Notes under the pieces: model-generated
What the model was told of the DNA's origin: nothing
Database searches by the model: none
Seen by the model: only the letters and a program-made list of their open reading frames with translations
Made by a program: the position numbers and the translations under genes
Source: Propionibacteriaceae bacterium
GTDB taxonomy: Bacteria > Actinomycetota > Actinomycetes > Propionibacteriales > Propionibacteriaceae
Assembly (NCBI GenBank): GCA_030532825.1
Contig: JAUNKK010000007.1
Span: 1-64,000 of the forward strand
Reading direction: 5' to 3'
DNA: 64,000 nt
In this document: piece after piece, positions 7,532 through 16,407 of the stretch
Numbering within the stretch: the first letter of the stretch is position 1
How the letters are laid out: each line of letters starts with the position of its first letter

Positions 7532-10069
7532 TCAGTCACCCTGCCGCACTAGTAGCGCCACCGGCAGGTGAGTCAGGATGTCCGAGACGGCGCTCGGGCC
7601 GCCCCGAAATTCCCGGCCGGACAGCACGTCCAGGAACCGGTGGTCGGGAAGGATCACCTGGTGCCCGTCCCAATCTCGGCCCGCCACCGCCGACGACAAC
7701 CGTCCCGCGACTGTGATCGACACGGGATGTTCGGCCTCGCGGTAGCCACGGCCGAAAGCGACGACATGCCCGGTGGTGGTGGGGATCGGCCAGTAGGCCG
7801 CGCCGGGTCCGCGGAAGGCGTCAGGATGGTCTCGACGCAGCAGTAGCGCCCGGGAAGTGATGAGCAGCTTCTCGGCGTCGAGGTCCCCGGGGGGTTGCGT
7901 CTCCAACGCCCGCAGCAGCCCCATTCGCCGGTAGTAGTCGACGGGGCGGCGGTTGTCTGGGTCCACCAGCGACAGGTCGACGATCTCGGTGCCCTGATAG
8001 GTGTCAGGCACCCCGGGCATGGTGAGCTGGATCAGCTTCTGCCCCAGAATGGCGGAGCGCACATAGTGCAGGGTGGTGGCGGTGAAAGTATCCAGCGCCT
8101 CCGCGACCCCGGGGTTCGTGAGCGCCGCCGTCGCGAACTCGACGATGGCGTCCTCGTAGGCCTCGTCCGGGTCGGTCCATCGGGTGTGAATCTTGGCTTC
8201 CCGCATGGCCTTGCGAAGGTATCCGTCGAGACGCTGCGCCTCAATGGGCTGCTTGCCCGCCTCGGCGTTGGGCAGTTGCCACATGCCCGCCAGGGTCTGC
8301 CACAGGAACAACTCGGTGCCGCCGTCGAGGACCTGCGGCCGGACCTCGTCCGTCGCGGCCCGCAGGTCGGCGACACACTGCTCCCAGTCCTTTGGATACT
8401 CGGTGAGGGCCGCCAGCCTGGCGCGCACGTCTTCGCTGCGCTTCGTGTCGTGCGTGGACAGCGTCGTCATGGTGGTGGGCCAGTCGGCCTCCAGGCGCCG
8501 ACAGAACTCGTGGAAGGTGTCGGCGCTGAGCCCGACGATGGTGGGATCGGAGCCCACTTCGTTGACGCCAACGAACCGGTTCCAGCGGTAGAAGGCCGTG
8601 TCCTCTTTCGACTTGGCCATCACGGGCCCGCAGGTCTGGGCGAAGCGGACCATGAACTCGGCCCGCAGGTCGGACAGGTTGTGCTTGATCCCCGGCACCT
8701 GGTTGAGGATCTTCGACGGCGGCGGCAGCGTGACGGGACCGCCCATGTCAGCCTCCCCCGTCTCGCCGAGCGCCAAGGCAACCACCAGGTCCAGGGAGTC
8801 CAGTTCGTCCTCGGAGAGGTTCTGGCGCGCCCGGTTGGCGGCCTCAAGGATCACTTCGCGCTCCTCGTCGGCGTTGGGGCGACCTGGCTCGACGTAGGCG
8901 CGGTAGCGGCTGAACTGCGCCAGCAGCTCGGTGATGGCGTGGCTGAGTTGGCGGCGGGTGTGGTCGCGCAGACGGATGTCGCCGTCGCAGATGGCGACAG
9001 CGATGGTCACCAGCCGGTTGACCTCCGTGAACAGCGAGTCCTTGATGATTTCGCCCTTGGCGCGCAACACTGCCGACGCGAAGCCCTCGCCGGAGCCGGA
9101 CGCCTGCTCCCATAGGTCGGTTAGGCGCGGCAGGCTACTGGAGTCGTGGAACAGGCCACCGACCCGCAGCAACGAGTCGTAACCGGTGGTGCCGGCGCAT
9201 TCGAAGTCCCCCGGCAGCTCCTCATCGGGCTCCAGGATCTTCTCCACCACCACCCAGCAACCGCCCGTGATGCGCTGCAGGTCGGCTAGATACTGGCGGG
9301 GGTTGGCCAGGCCGTCGGGATGATCGATGCGGAACCCGTCGATGAGGCCCTCGTGGTACAGCTCCACCAGTTTGCGATGGCTGGCCTCGAACACCTCCGC
9401 GTCCTCGACTCGTACGGCCGCCAGGGTGTCGACATCAAAGAAGCGACGGTAGTTCAGTTCCTCGCTTCCGACGCGCCAGAAAGCCAGGCGGTACCACTGC
9501 CGTTCCAGCAACTCCGTCAGCTCCAGGCCTTCCGTGTCGGGGCGGACGGGGAACACGTGGTCGTAGTAGCGGACGACGGGCTGCTCCTCGCCGTTGATCT
9601 CGGCCACATCAACGTGGATCTGCTCCAACTCTTTGCCGATGCGGTCACCCAGCACCGGCATGAGGATGGCCTGGGAGTCGGCCAAGTCGATGTCGAACCA
9701 GTGCCGGAACTCCGAGTCGCCGCCGCGGCGCAGCACATCCCACAGGGCCCGGTTGTGCCACAGCGGGGTGGGCACGGCCATGTGGTTGGGCACCACGTCA
9801 ACAACGACGCCCATGCCCAGGTCGTGTGCGCCCTGGGAGAGCCGCCGGAAGGCCTCTTCGCCGCCGCACTCGTCGGAGATGCGGGAGTGATCAACGACGT
9901 CGTAGCCGTGCGTCGAGCCCGGCGCGGCCTGCAGAATGGGCGAGCAGAACAGGTGCGTCACCCCCAAGTCGCTGAGGTAGCGCAGCTGGCTGGCCGCGTC
10001 GTCGAACGTGAAATCGGCGTTCAGCTGCAGTCGGTACGTCGAGGTTGGCACGGTCCTGTTGGTCTCCAC
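7532..10069 (-). CDS. treY: Maltooligosyl trehalose synthase
   Basis: TreY converts the reducing-end alpha-1,4 bond of glycogen-derived maltodextrins to an alpha,alpha-1,1 bond. The 845-residue protein opens STYRLQLNADFTFDDAA, then shows HGYDVVDH, VVDVVPNHMA, DGFRIDHPDGLANP (nucleophile Asp), VVEKILEPDEELP (acid/base Glu) and STHDTKRSEDVRARL (third carboxylate), in the normal GH13 order with the long TreY insertions. It starts with GTG and is upstream of treZ in the same transcript. The products would be the compatible solute trehalose and shortened maltodextrins. Confidence 0.96.
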   Translation of the reverse strand: METNRTVPTSTYRLQLNADFTFDDAASQLRYLSDLGVTHLFCSPILQAAPGSTHGYDVVDHSRISDECGGEEAFRRLSQGAHDLGMGVVVDVVPNHMAVPTPLWHNRALWDVLRRGGDSEFRHWFDIDLADSQAILMPVLGDRIGKELEQIHVDVAEINGEEQPVVRYYDHVFPVRPDTEGLELTELLERQWYRLAFWRVGSEELNYRRFFDVDTLAAVRVEDAEVFEASHRKLVELYHEGLIDGFRIDHPDGLANPRQYLADLQRITGGCWVVVEKILEPDEELPGDFECAGTTGYDSLLRVGGLFHDSSSLPRLTDLWEQASGSGEGFASAVLRAKGEIIKDSLFTEVNRLVTIAVAICDGDIRLRDHTRRQLSHAITELLAQFSRYRAYVEPGRPNADEEREVILEAANRARQNLSEDELDSLDLVVALALGETGEADMGGPVTLPPPSKILNQVPGIKHNLSDLRAEFMVRFAQTCGPVMAKSKEDTAFYRWNRFVGVNEVGSDPTIVGLSADTFHEFCRRLEADWPTTMTTLSTHDTKRSEDVRARLAALTEYPKDWEQCVADLRAATDEVRPQVLDGGTELFLWQTLAGMWQLPNAEAGKQPIEAQRLDGYLRKAMREAKIHTRWTDPDEAYEDAIVEFATAALTNPGVAEALDTFTATTLHYVRSAILGQKLIQLTMPGVPDTYQGTEIVDLSLVDPDNRRPVDYYRRMGLLRALETQPPGDLDAEKLLITSRALLLRRDHPDAFRGPGAAYWPIPTTTGHVVAFGRGYREAEHPVSITVAGRLSSAVAGRDWDGHQVILPDHRFLDVLSGREFRGGPSAVSDILTHLPVALLVRQGD

Positions 10070-10266
10070 GCATTCACTCTACGGGCTCGCCCTGATGTTT
10101 TCAGCGTGGGATCCCGGGCTAGGCGGTCGGGGTACCCGTCCACCGGACCGTGTTGATGGCCCTGCCCCGCGACGGTGAAACCGCCGAGACACCAGTGGCA
10201 CCCCCTGTTGTTATAGTGCTCGGAAGTCGGCGCTTCATTATGAAACAGCCGCTTAAGGGGTGAGCT

Positions 10267-10297
10267 ACGCAGCCTTCCCAGTTGGGGAGGACTGCGT
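10267..10297. other. Stem-loop in the 10070-10448 intergenic region
   Basis: ACGCAG-C-CTTCCC, loop AGTT, GGGAGG-A-CTGCGT forms a 12-pair hairpin with one mismatch. The 380-base gap between the divergent treY and the Tat-exported protein gene contains no other recognisable element. A TATAGT hexamer at about 10213-10218 could be a -10 box without a clear -35. The hairpin could be a leader attenuator of the downstream gene. Confidence 0.4.
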
Positions 10298-10448
10298 GTA
10301 TGTCCATCACGCGCTCCTGAATATGCCCGTTGCCATGTTGATCTTTCAAGTAATTTGCCAGGGGTAATGCACGCGAGGCTGGTCGGCAGGCAAAGGGGAA
10401 GATGTCAACCGCTGAATTGCGATGCATTACAGGATTGGAGAAATCGTC

Positions 10449-11585
10449 ATGAGTGGAAATTTGAGAAAACTAAGCCGACGGGTAGTCATGGCTACGCCAT
10501 TAGGTGGGTTGGCAGCGGCTTCGGTTGGGAGGCTGGCCGCCCATGCCGAGTCGGGAACACCGGCGCTAGACCGGCGGATATTCACCGCAGCATTTGAGGA
10601 TATAACGAATGGGGCCGAACGCCTCCGTCAGTTAGCGGACCGGTTCAGCCAGGTGGGGGTGGATGAGATAGCGGTCTCCATCGGCCGGATAGATCAGGCG
10701 CTATTCCCGTGGGAAGGTCAGCTGCCCCCGCAGAGCGAGTCCCAGAAGGACTTCGTGAAAGACGCCATCGACGTGCTCTCCGGCGACGGAAGCTCCCCGC
10801 GGCCAGTGATTTTTCTCCTCGATGCCCTCATTCCGAAGCTCATCGAAGAGAGCCCAGAACTGGGAGGCATCGGTGCCGACGGCACGAGGTCGGAAGATCA
10901 CCCGAGCCTCACGGCCCTGACGCGAGGGGTCGTCGGGGAGAGAATCGTCGAACTGGCCGCCGTGGCAGCGCGGCGGTACCAGCCAGCCGCGATCAGCCTC
11001 ACGGAGCTGTTCTTTGGGGATACGACCTACGGTGACGATGACCTTGCGGACTTCGAGAAGACCACCGGTGCGACGGGGTGGCCCACGAAAGAAGGCAAGA
11101 TCGACACCGCCGACGAGCGGATTGTGGCGTGGCGCTGCCAGGCGCTCGCCGAACTCGTTGGGCGGGTCCGCGAAGCGGTCAACAGCGCCGCGGATAATCG
11201 TCCTGAACTATGGGTGGAAGTCAAAGCTCCCCGGGAAGATGCGAACGCCGACCGGAAAGACAGCGGGCACGACTACGACCTCCTGATGGCCCAAGCTGAT
11301 CGCCTCGTGCTGTGGTGCTACTTCGATGAAATCACCGACAAGACCCCGTCGACACAGGATCTCGCGGCGGCTTTCGTGCGGCGGACCGGGGGCGCCGGCA
11401 TTGTGTCGATCGGCCTGTGGAAGGCCAAGGATTCCAACAAGAACGACATCCCAATCACCCCTGAGGAACTCAGCACGGCCGTGAAGGATGCCATATCGGG
11501 CGGGAGCTCTTCTTCCTGGGTGACCCCGCCGCGCCTCATGAGCGAGGCTCACTGGCAGACGCTGGCGGAAGCCTGGCAGCAGTAG
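10449..11585 (+). CDS. Tat-exported TIM-barrel-like protein, putative glycosidase-like
   Basis: 378 residues from the ATG at 10449, preceded by GGAG; an upstream in-frame ATG at 10422 has no ribosome site. The N-terminus has a twin-arginine-type signal (SRRVVMATPLGG). The mature part alternates helices and strands in a way typical of a (beta/alpha)8 barrel: IAVSIGRID, RPVIFLLDALIPK, AISLTELFFGD, LWVEVKAPR, RLVLWCYFDEI, GIVSIGLWK. Acidic residues at strand ends (TELFF, VEVKAP, YFDEI) are candidates for catalysis. It recalls families of uncharacterised glycosyl-hydrolase-like proteins, but I cannot name one. It stands alone between treY and the CCA enzyme. Confidence 0.6.
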   Translation: MSGNLRKLSRRVVMATPLGGLAAASVGRLAAHAESGTPALDRRIFTAAFEDITNGAERLRQLADRFSQVGVDEIAVSIGRIDQALFPWEGQLPPQSESQKDFVKDAIDVLSGDGSSPRPVIFLLDALIPKLIEESPELGGIGADGTRSEDHPSLTALTRGVVGERIVELAAVAARRYQPAAISLTELFFGDTTYGDDDLADFEKTTGATGWPTKEGKIDTADERIVAWRCQALAELVGRVREAVNSAADNRPELWVEVKAPREDANADRKDSGHDYDLLMAQADRLVLWCYFDEITDKTPSTQDLAAAFVRRTGGAGIVSIGLWKAKDSNKNDIPITPEELSTAVKDAISGGSSSSWVTPPRLMSEAHWQTLAEAWQQ

Positions 11586-11648
11586 CAGCGATCGCGGGAT
11601 GGTTGGTCTTCACCGCGGTGACGGCCAGCCATCCGCGGCTCGGGGCGG

Positions 11649-13085
11649 CTACTTTGGCTGCTGGGACCACCAGTCGAGCAGCAACTGCGTCGCCTCTTCT
11701 TCGGGGACGGGGCCGTGCTCCATCCGGTGGTTCAGCAGGAACTTGTACGCCTTCCCGACGGCCGGGCCCGGGGCGATGCCCAAGACGGCCATGATCTGCT
11801 CCCCGTCCAGGTCCGGGCGGATCGCGGCGATCTCCTCCTGGGCGGCCAGTTCGTCGATGCGCCACTCCAGTTCCTCATAGTTGCGGCGCAACCTAGTCGC
11901 CTTCGCGCGGTTGCGGGTGGTGCAGTCGGCGCGGGTCAGCATGTGCAGCCGCTCCAGCTCGTCGCCCGCGTCGCGGACGTAGCGCCGCACCGCCGAATCC
12001 GTCCACGTCCCGTCGCCGTAGCCATGGAACCTCAGGTGCAGCTCCACCAGCTTCGCCACCGACTTCACCGTCGCCGTCGGGAACTTCAGCGCCTTGAGGC
12101 GTTTCGCCACGAGCTTCGCGCCCACCACATCGTGGTGGTGGAAGGTCACTTTCGAGCCCTCGAAACGTCGCGTCTTGGGTTTGCCGATGTCGTGCAGCAG
12201 CGCCGCCAGCCGGTTGATCAGGTCTGGCTCGTGCCCGCGGGCCTTCTCCAGCTCGATGGCCTGCTCCAGCACCGTCAGCGAGTGAGCGTAAACGTCTTTA
12301 TGGCGGTGGTGCTCGTCGAGCTCTAGGCGCAGCGCGGGCAACTCCGGCAGGATGTGATCGGCGACGCCGGTGCGCACCAGCAGGTCCAGCCCCTCGCGCG
12401 GGGAGTCCGTCAGCAGCAGCCCCGCCAACTCCGCCTGGATGCGCTCCGCAGAGACGATAGTGATCCGCGGAGCAAGTTCCTTCATGGCCTCCTGAACCTC
12501 CGGCGCGACCCTAAAACCCAGCCGGGAGGCGAACCGCGCGGCCCGCATCATCCGCAGTGGGTCCTCACTGAACGAGATCTGGGGCGGCGACGGGGTCCGC
12601 AGCACCCCGTCGGCCAGGTCCCGCAGGCCATCCCAGGGATCGATGAAGGTGCCGGTGGCGTCGATGGCCATGGCGTTGACGGTGAAGTCACGTCGCACGA
12701 GGTCTTCCTCGATCCGCTCGCCGAAGGCGACGACGGGTTTGCGCGATCCGGGCTCGTAGGCGTCGGCGCGGAAGGTGGTGATCTCAATCTGCCAGTCGGC
12801 CCCGCCATCGTGTTTCATGGCGCCGATGGTCCCGAAGTCGCGTCCAATGTCCCAGGTGGCGGACGTGTAGGCGCGCAGCAGGGCGTGGGTGTCGTCGGGG
12901 CGAGCCGAGGTGGTGAAATCCAGGTCGTGCCCGAGCCTCCCGAGCAGCGCGTCCCGCACCGAGCCGCCGACCAGATACAACTGATGCCCGGCGTCGGCGA
13001 AGCGACGGCCCAGGTCGCTGATGACACCAGAACTGCCGAGCAGTTCGGCGATGGCGTTGCGTTGAGCTTGAGTCAAGTCAGGCAC
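11649..13085 (-). CDS. CCA tRNA nucleotidyltransferase
   Basis: Adds or repairs the 3' CCA end of tRNAs using CTP and ATP. The 478-residue class II enzyme has the poly(A)-polymerase head domain with YLVGGSVRDALLGR and the catalytic carboxylates HDLDF, then RRDFTVNAMA, the RNA-binding segment EDPLRMMRAARFASRLGF, and a C-terminal HD domain (LLHDIGKPKT, FHHHDVVGA) found in many actinobacterial versions. The HD domain may add phosphohydrolase activity. Start ATG at 13085. In actinobacteria this gene is often next to murJ and Nudix genes; here it is divergent from an iron-box operon. Confidence 0.95.
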   Translation of the reverse strand: MPDLTQAQRNAIAELLGSSGVISDLGRRFADAGHQLYLVGGSVRDALLGRLGHDLDFTTSARPDDTHALLRAYTSATWDIGRDFGTIGAMKHDGGADWQIEITTFRADAYEPGSRKPVVAFGERIEEDLVRRDFTVNAMAIDATGTFIDPWDGLRDLADGVLRTPSPPQISFSEDPLRMMRAARFASRLGFRVAPEVQEAMKELAPRITIVSAERIQAELAGLLLTDSPREGLDLLVRTGVADHILPELPALRLELDEHHRHKDVYAHSLTVLEQAIELEKARGHEPDLINRLAALLHDIGKPKTRRFEGSKVTFHHHDVVGAKLVAKRLKALKFPTATVKSVAKLVELHLRFHGYGDGTWTDSAVRRYVRDAGDELERLHMLTRADCTTRNRAKATRLRRNYEELEWRIDELAAQEEIAAIRPDLDGEQIMAVLGIAPGPAVGKAYKFLLNHRMEHGPVPEEEATQLLLDWWSQQPK

Positions 13086-13113
13086 GGGCAGATTCTACGC
13101 AGGTGGCGGAGAC

Positions 13114-13236
13114 CCCGCACCCGCGGTGAACGGCGAAGTCACGAACCGCCAGGGGGCGGGTGCGGGAGTTTGGAGGGAGTCCCCGCCCATTTGGCGCGGG
13201 GGCTCCGCGACACACCCTGTGCAGTGTCGCGGGCCC
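13114..13236. other. Two strong stem-loops in the CCA enzyme / ABC operon divergent region
   Basis: The first is an 11-bp stem, CCCGCACCCGC (13114-13124) with its exact complement (13156-13166), enclosing a smaller CGGCG/CGCC element. The second is CGCGACAC (13206-13213) with GTGTCGCG (13224-13231), extended by flanking GGGG/CCCC. Both lie upstream of the DtxR-like box of the plus-strand operon, so on the minus strand they could form a structured 5' leader of the CCA-adding enzyme gene, or a small RNA. No known riboswitch class is recognised. Confidence 0.45.
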
Positions 13237-13261
13237 CGCACAACCACAATAACACTACGTA

Positions 13262-13280
13262 ACCCTTTTCGAAATAGGGT
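13262..13280. promoter_or_regulatory. Imperfect palindrome, candidate operator
   Basis: ACCCTTTTCGAAATAGGGT is a 19-nt dyad (7 of 9 pairs) centred in an AT-rich patch just upstream of the DtxR-like box. Position and composition suggest the promoter region of the ABC operon; the protein that would bind is unknown. Confidence 0.35.
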
Positions 13281-13283
13281 GCT

Positions 13284-13302
13284 GTAGGTTAGGCTCGCCG
13301 AA
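13284..13302 (+). promoter_or_regulatory. DtxR/IdeR-type iron box
   Basis: GTAGGTTAGGCTCGCCGAA matches the iron-box consensus TTAGGTTAGGCTAACCTAA at 15 of 19 positions, with the left half nearly perfect. It lies 20 bp before the ATG of the first gene of the methyltransferase/ABC operon, where a bound repressor would block transcription. This implies the operon is switched on under iron limitation. Confidence 0.6.
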
Positions 13303-13322
13303 TCCGAAAGAGAGTGGCGAGC

Positions 13323-13901
13323 ATGAGCGATGGGCAACTCCCCAGCCAGGTGCGTGCGGAGCAGGAATCGCCGGACCCGACGGCTGATAACCAGGAACTG
13401 ACGAACCAAGCATCCGGCGAACCAGCCCGTCCAACGGCGACACAGGAACGGGCGGAGTCTGCCGCGGAAAAGCCTGCCAAGGGCGACCGCTCCGGCCCCG
13501 AGGCGGCCCGAATGCAGGGGCACTGGCTGCTGGCGAAACTCGGCAAACGCATCCTCAGACCCGGCGGTCGGGCCCTCACCGCGCAGCTGCTAGCCGAGGC
13601 CGGTCCCGCCGCCAGCGACGACATCGTCGAACTCGGCGCCAAACCGCTGACTCTCGAAGGTTGGACCGCCCTTCTGGCGGAGCAGGGCCTCGTCGTCGAA
13701 TGGCATGAGCGCGCCCCGCTGCACCTCCTTGAACCCCGTCGCATCATCGACGATGAGGGCCTGTGGGGCGCCTTCCGGTTCTGGCGCAACGCCCGCCGCA
13801 CCCCCGGGGCCCGCGACCGGCTGCGGGCCATGCGGCAGGGCTTCCAGCTGCAAGGCCGCCTCATGGGCGGCATCGCCATCCTCGCCCGGAAACCGCAGTG
13901 A
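13323..13901 (+). CDS. Class I methyltransferase remnant with internal deletion
   Basis: 192 residues. After a charged low-complexity N-terminus (about 65 residues), MQGHWLLAKLGKRILRPGG leads into DDIVELG, which is the start of SAM-binding motif I (normally VELGPGxG). The sequence then jumps directly to AKPLTLEGWTALL, which resembles the C-terminal part of full-length relatives (LEPRR, MRQGF, ILARKP). The Rossmann core of roughly 120 residues is therefore absent while the reading frame is kept. SAM binding looks impossible. It is first in the operon and overlaps the ATPase gene by 4 bp (GTGA). Start chosen at ATG 13323. Confidence 0.6.
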   Translation: MSDGQLPSQVRAEQESPDPTADNQELTNQASGEPARPTATQERAESAAEKPAKGDRSGPEAARMQGHWLLAKLGKRILRPGGRALTAQLLAEAGPAASDDIVELGAKPLTLEGWTALLAEQGLVVEWHERAPLHLLEPRRIIDDEGLWGAFRFWRNARRTPGARDRLRAMRQGFQLQGRLMGGIAILARKPQ

Positions 13902-14524
13902 GTACCGCCCTGACCTTGACCGAGGTGACGCTCATCCGCGGCGGCAACACCCTGATCAAGGACCTGAGCCTCACGGTTGAGCCCGGCCAGACCCTCGCCG
14001 TCACGGGAGCCTCAGGCGCTGGCAAGACCACCCTCCTCAAGGCGATCTCCGGCCTCAGCCCCTGCGACGGCGGGCACGTGACCCGGCCGGACGGGCGTCT
14101 CGCGCAGGTCTTCCAGGAGCCGCGGCTGCTGCCCTGGTATAGCGCGCACCGCAACGTCGCCCTCGTGGTCGGCGGCGACTCCCCCGACCTCATCGCCCAG
14201 CAGTGGCTGGACCGCGTCGGTCTAGCCCCCGCCAGCCACCTGTACCCGAAACAGCTTTCCGGGGGCATGCGGCAGCGGGTGGCCATCGCCCGGGCTATGG
14301 CCACGCAGCCCGCGTTGCTGCTGGTCGACGAGCCCTTCTCGGCTCTCGATAAGCCTCTGGCTGCCGCGCTGCGCGCCGATCTCATTCAGCTTCTTGCCGA
14401 AGAGGAGGTCGTGGCCATCTGGGTAACCCACGACCCCGAGGAAGCCGACCAGGTCTCCCACCTGCATCTGCAGCTCGACGGCCCGCCCGGGACCTGGCAG
14501 CTCACCCACACCGCCGACTCATGA
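13898..14524 (+). CDS. ABC transporter ATP-binding protein (NitT/TauT type)
   Basis: 208 residues from GTG 13898, translationally coupled to the preceding gene. Walker A GASGAGKTT, Q-loop VFQEPRLLPW, signature LSGGMRQRVAIARAM, Walker B LLLVDEPFSALD and the H-loop WVTHDPEEA are all intact. The layout and the following lipoprotein and single permease match importers of the nitrate/taurine/thiamine-precursor class. It powers uptake from the inner face of the membrane. The iron-type box upstream suggests an iron-linked substrate, but the substrate cannot be read from the sequence. Confidence 0.92.
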   Translation: MSTALTLTEVTLIRGGNTLIKDLSLTVEPGQTLAVTGASGAGKTTLLKAISGLSPCDGGHVTRPDGRLAQVFQEPRLLPWYSAHRNVALVVGGDSPDLIAQQWLDRVGLAPASHLYPKQLSGGMRQRVAIARAMATQPALLLVDEPFSALDKPLAAALRADLIQLLAEEEVVAIWVTHDPEEADQVSHLHLQLDGPPGTWQLTHTADS

Positions 14525-14552
14525 TTCATCAGGACTCATATAAGGAGAAGAC

Positions 14553-15599
14553 ATGAAACGCCGCTCCCTGTTCACCCTCACCGGGCTTGGGCTGCTGGGT
14601 ACTGCCGGGCTCGGAGCCTGCGGGCAGCAGAACACCTCCGACGGGGCCTCGTCACCTGCCGGGTCGCCCAGCATGATCGACGCGCTCCGCGTCCACGTCC
14701 CCACCACCCTGGCCTTCATGGCCCCGATGGCATCCTTCGGGTCGCTAGGCAAGCTCGACGGGCTGGTCGGCCCCGTCGACGTGCAGAACTGGGCCTCCGT
14801 GGACGTGCTCCGTTCGCTGCTCATCAACAACGAGACCGACCTGGCCGCATCCCCGTCATATGCTTCAGCGAACCTCTTCAACAAGGGCGTGCCCGTGCGA
14901 CTGGTGGCCATCACGGTCTGGGGGATGCTGTATGTGCTCGGCCCCGAGGGTACTGAGGCCGCTGGCATCGACAGCCTCAAAGGCAAGACGGTGGGGGTGC
15001 CGGTGCCCAACAACACACCTGATCTCGTGTTCCGCTATCTCCTCAAACAGAAGGGCATCTCCGCTGAGGGGGGCGCCGACGGCGTCGAGATCGCCTCCTA
15101 CAATCAGGCCGACGAACTGGCCTCGGTGCTGCAGGCCGGACAGGTGGACTACGCCGTCCTGCCCGAGCACGCCGCCACCGCGGTCCAGGCCAAGGCCAAG
15201 CAGGCCGGCAAGACGCTGGAGCGCACCGTCAACCTGCAAGAGGTATGGGCCGAGGTGACGGGCGGCCAACCGCGCTTCCCGATGGCCGGTGTCGTGATGC
15301 CCGCGGCGCTCGCCGACGCAAACCCGGCGCTCGTTGGTGGCGTCCTGAACGAGCTAGAAGCCTCCGTCGAGAAGGTTAACGCCCTCGACCCGGAGGCCCT
15401 GGCGAAGATCACCGCCGCGACCGAAGTGCCAGAACCCGTCGTCACCGGCGTCATCCCCCGGCTCCAGCTGACGGTGGTGCCTGCCGCCCAGGCCCGGCAG
15501 GAGCTGGAGGACTTCTACACGCGCCTCACCGAGCTCAACCCGGACATCGTCGGCGGAAAAATGCCCGACGACACCTTCTACCTAGCCGATCCGCGGTGA
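14553..15599 (+). CDS. ABC transporter substrate-binding lipoprotein (NMT1/THI5-like)
   Basis: 348 residues. Signal peptide KRRSLFTLTGLGLLGTAGL with lipobox LGAC (Cys at about 24) anchors it to the outer face of the membrane. The mature domain has the two-lobed NMT1/THI5-like pattern: NWASVDVLRSLLINNETDLAA, LKGKTVGVPVPNN, ADELASVLQAGQVDYAVLPE. AAGG-type ribosome site precedes ATG 14553. It delivers the ligand to the permease encoded next, which it overlaps by 4 bp. Confidence 0.9.
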   Translation: MKRRSLFTLTGLGLLGTAGLGACGQQNTSDGASSPAGSPSMIDALRVHVPTTLAFMAPMASFGSLGKLDGLVGPVDVQNWASVDVLRSLLINNETDLAASPSYASANLFNKGVPVRLVAITVWGMLYVLGPEGTEAAGIDSLKGKTVGVPVPNNTPDLVFRYLLKQKGISAEGGADGVEIASYNQADELASVLQAGQVDYAVLPEHAATAVQAKAKQAGKTLERTVNLQEVWAEVTGGQPRFPMAGVVMPAALADANPALVGGVLNELEASVEKVNALDPEALAKITAATEVPEPVVTGVIPRLQLTVVPAAQARQELEDFYTRLTELNPDIVGGKMPDDTFYLADPR

Positions 15600-16357
15600 C
15601 GGCTGAGCGCAGGCCCCGGTGGCGGTCGACGCTGCTGTGGTGGGTGGGGCTGGCGTTGGTGGTGCTGGCCTGGGAGATCGTCTCCTGGAGCCAACCCCCG
15701 TACGCCCTGCCCAGCCCCAGCGCCACGTGGGAGGCCCTGCTGGGGCTACTGCGCGATGAGGAACTCGTTCCGGGTGTGCTTCTCACCCTGCAGCGGGCCT
15801 TACTGGGTCTTGGCCTGGCCTGCCTCATCGGGTTGCCGTGGGGCTGGGCGGCGGGTATCTGGCGCCCCGTCGGGGAACTGACGGTGCCTTGGGTCCAGTT
15901 GCTGATGGGGTTGCCACCCATCGTGCTGGTCGTGGTGGGAATGCTGTGGTTCGGGCCGAACCCCGAGGTGGTGCTGCTGGTCGTGACGCTCGTCACCATG
16001 CCGCTGCTGGTGACCACGCTGCGTGACGCCGTGGCGGGCGTCGACTCCGACTTGCTGGAGATGGCCCGGCTGTTCCGGTTCGGGCTGTGGCGGACGGTGC
16101 GGCGGGTCATCGTCCCAGCCGTGGTGCCGCCGGTGCTGTCGGCGCTGACGGTAGCCGTCGGCCAATCCATCCGGCTCACCGTCATGGCGGAACTGCTCAG
16201 CACCACCACGGGCCTAGGTGCCGAGGTGCAGCAGGCACGCACCAACCTGGAGACCGCCGACGTCTTTGCTCTGTCTGTGGTGATGGCTGCCCTGACCCTG
16301 GGTCTGGAACTGCTTTTCCTGCGACCCGCCCGTCGTCGGCTAGAACAACACAGGTGA
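15596..16357 (+). CDS. ABC transporter permease (NitT/TauT type)
   Basis: 253 residues with six predicted membrane segments, starting at a GTG that overlaps the stop of the binding-protein gene. LPSPSATWEALLGLL near the N-terminus and the EMARLFRFGLWRTVRRVIVPA stretch, containing the EAA loop that contacts the ATPase, are typical of BPD transport permeases. The permease would form a homodimer. It is the last gene of the iron-box operon; the M23 gene starts 50 bp later. Confidence 0.9.
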   Translation: MTAERRPRWRSTLLWWVGLALVVLAWEIVSWSQPPYALPSPSATWEALLGLLRDEELVPGVLLTLQRALLGLGLACLIGLPWGWAAGIWRPVGELTVPWVQLLMGLPPIVLVVVGMLWFGPNPEVVLLVVTLVTMPLLVTTLRDAVAGVDSDLLEMARLFRFGLWRTVRRVIVPAVVPPVLSALTVAVGQSIRLTVMAELLSTTTGLGAEVQQARTNLETADVFALSVVMAALTLGLELLFLRPARRRLEQHR

Positions 16358-16407
16358 CCCTATTTCGTGTTTAGATGTCATCGTAAGTTCTTTCGTCTCT
16401 AAGGATT

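Noticed and set aside
6002..7552. 516-residue plus-strand open frame
   Set aside because: Antisense to treZ, which has all GH13 motifs. The frame results from high GC content in the third codon position.
7895..9115. 406-residue plus-strand open frame
   Set aside because: Antisense to treY; composition rich in Val/Gly/Arg/Gln/His typical of a shadow frame.
16358..16407. Possible c-di-AMP (ydaO) riboswitch before the M23 gene
   Set aside because: Only 50 bases separate the genes and none of the conserved blocks are present.
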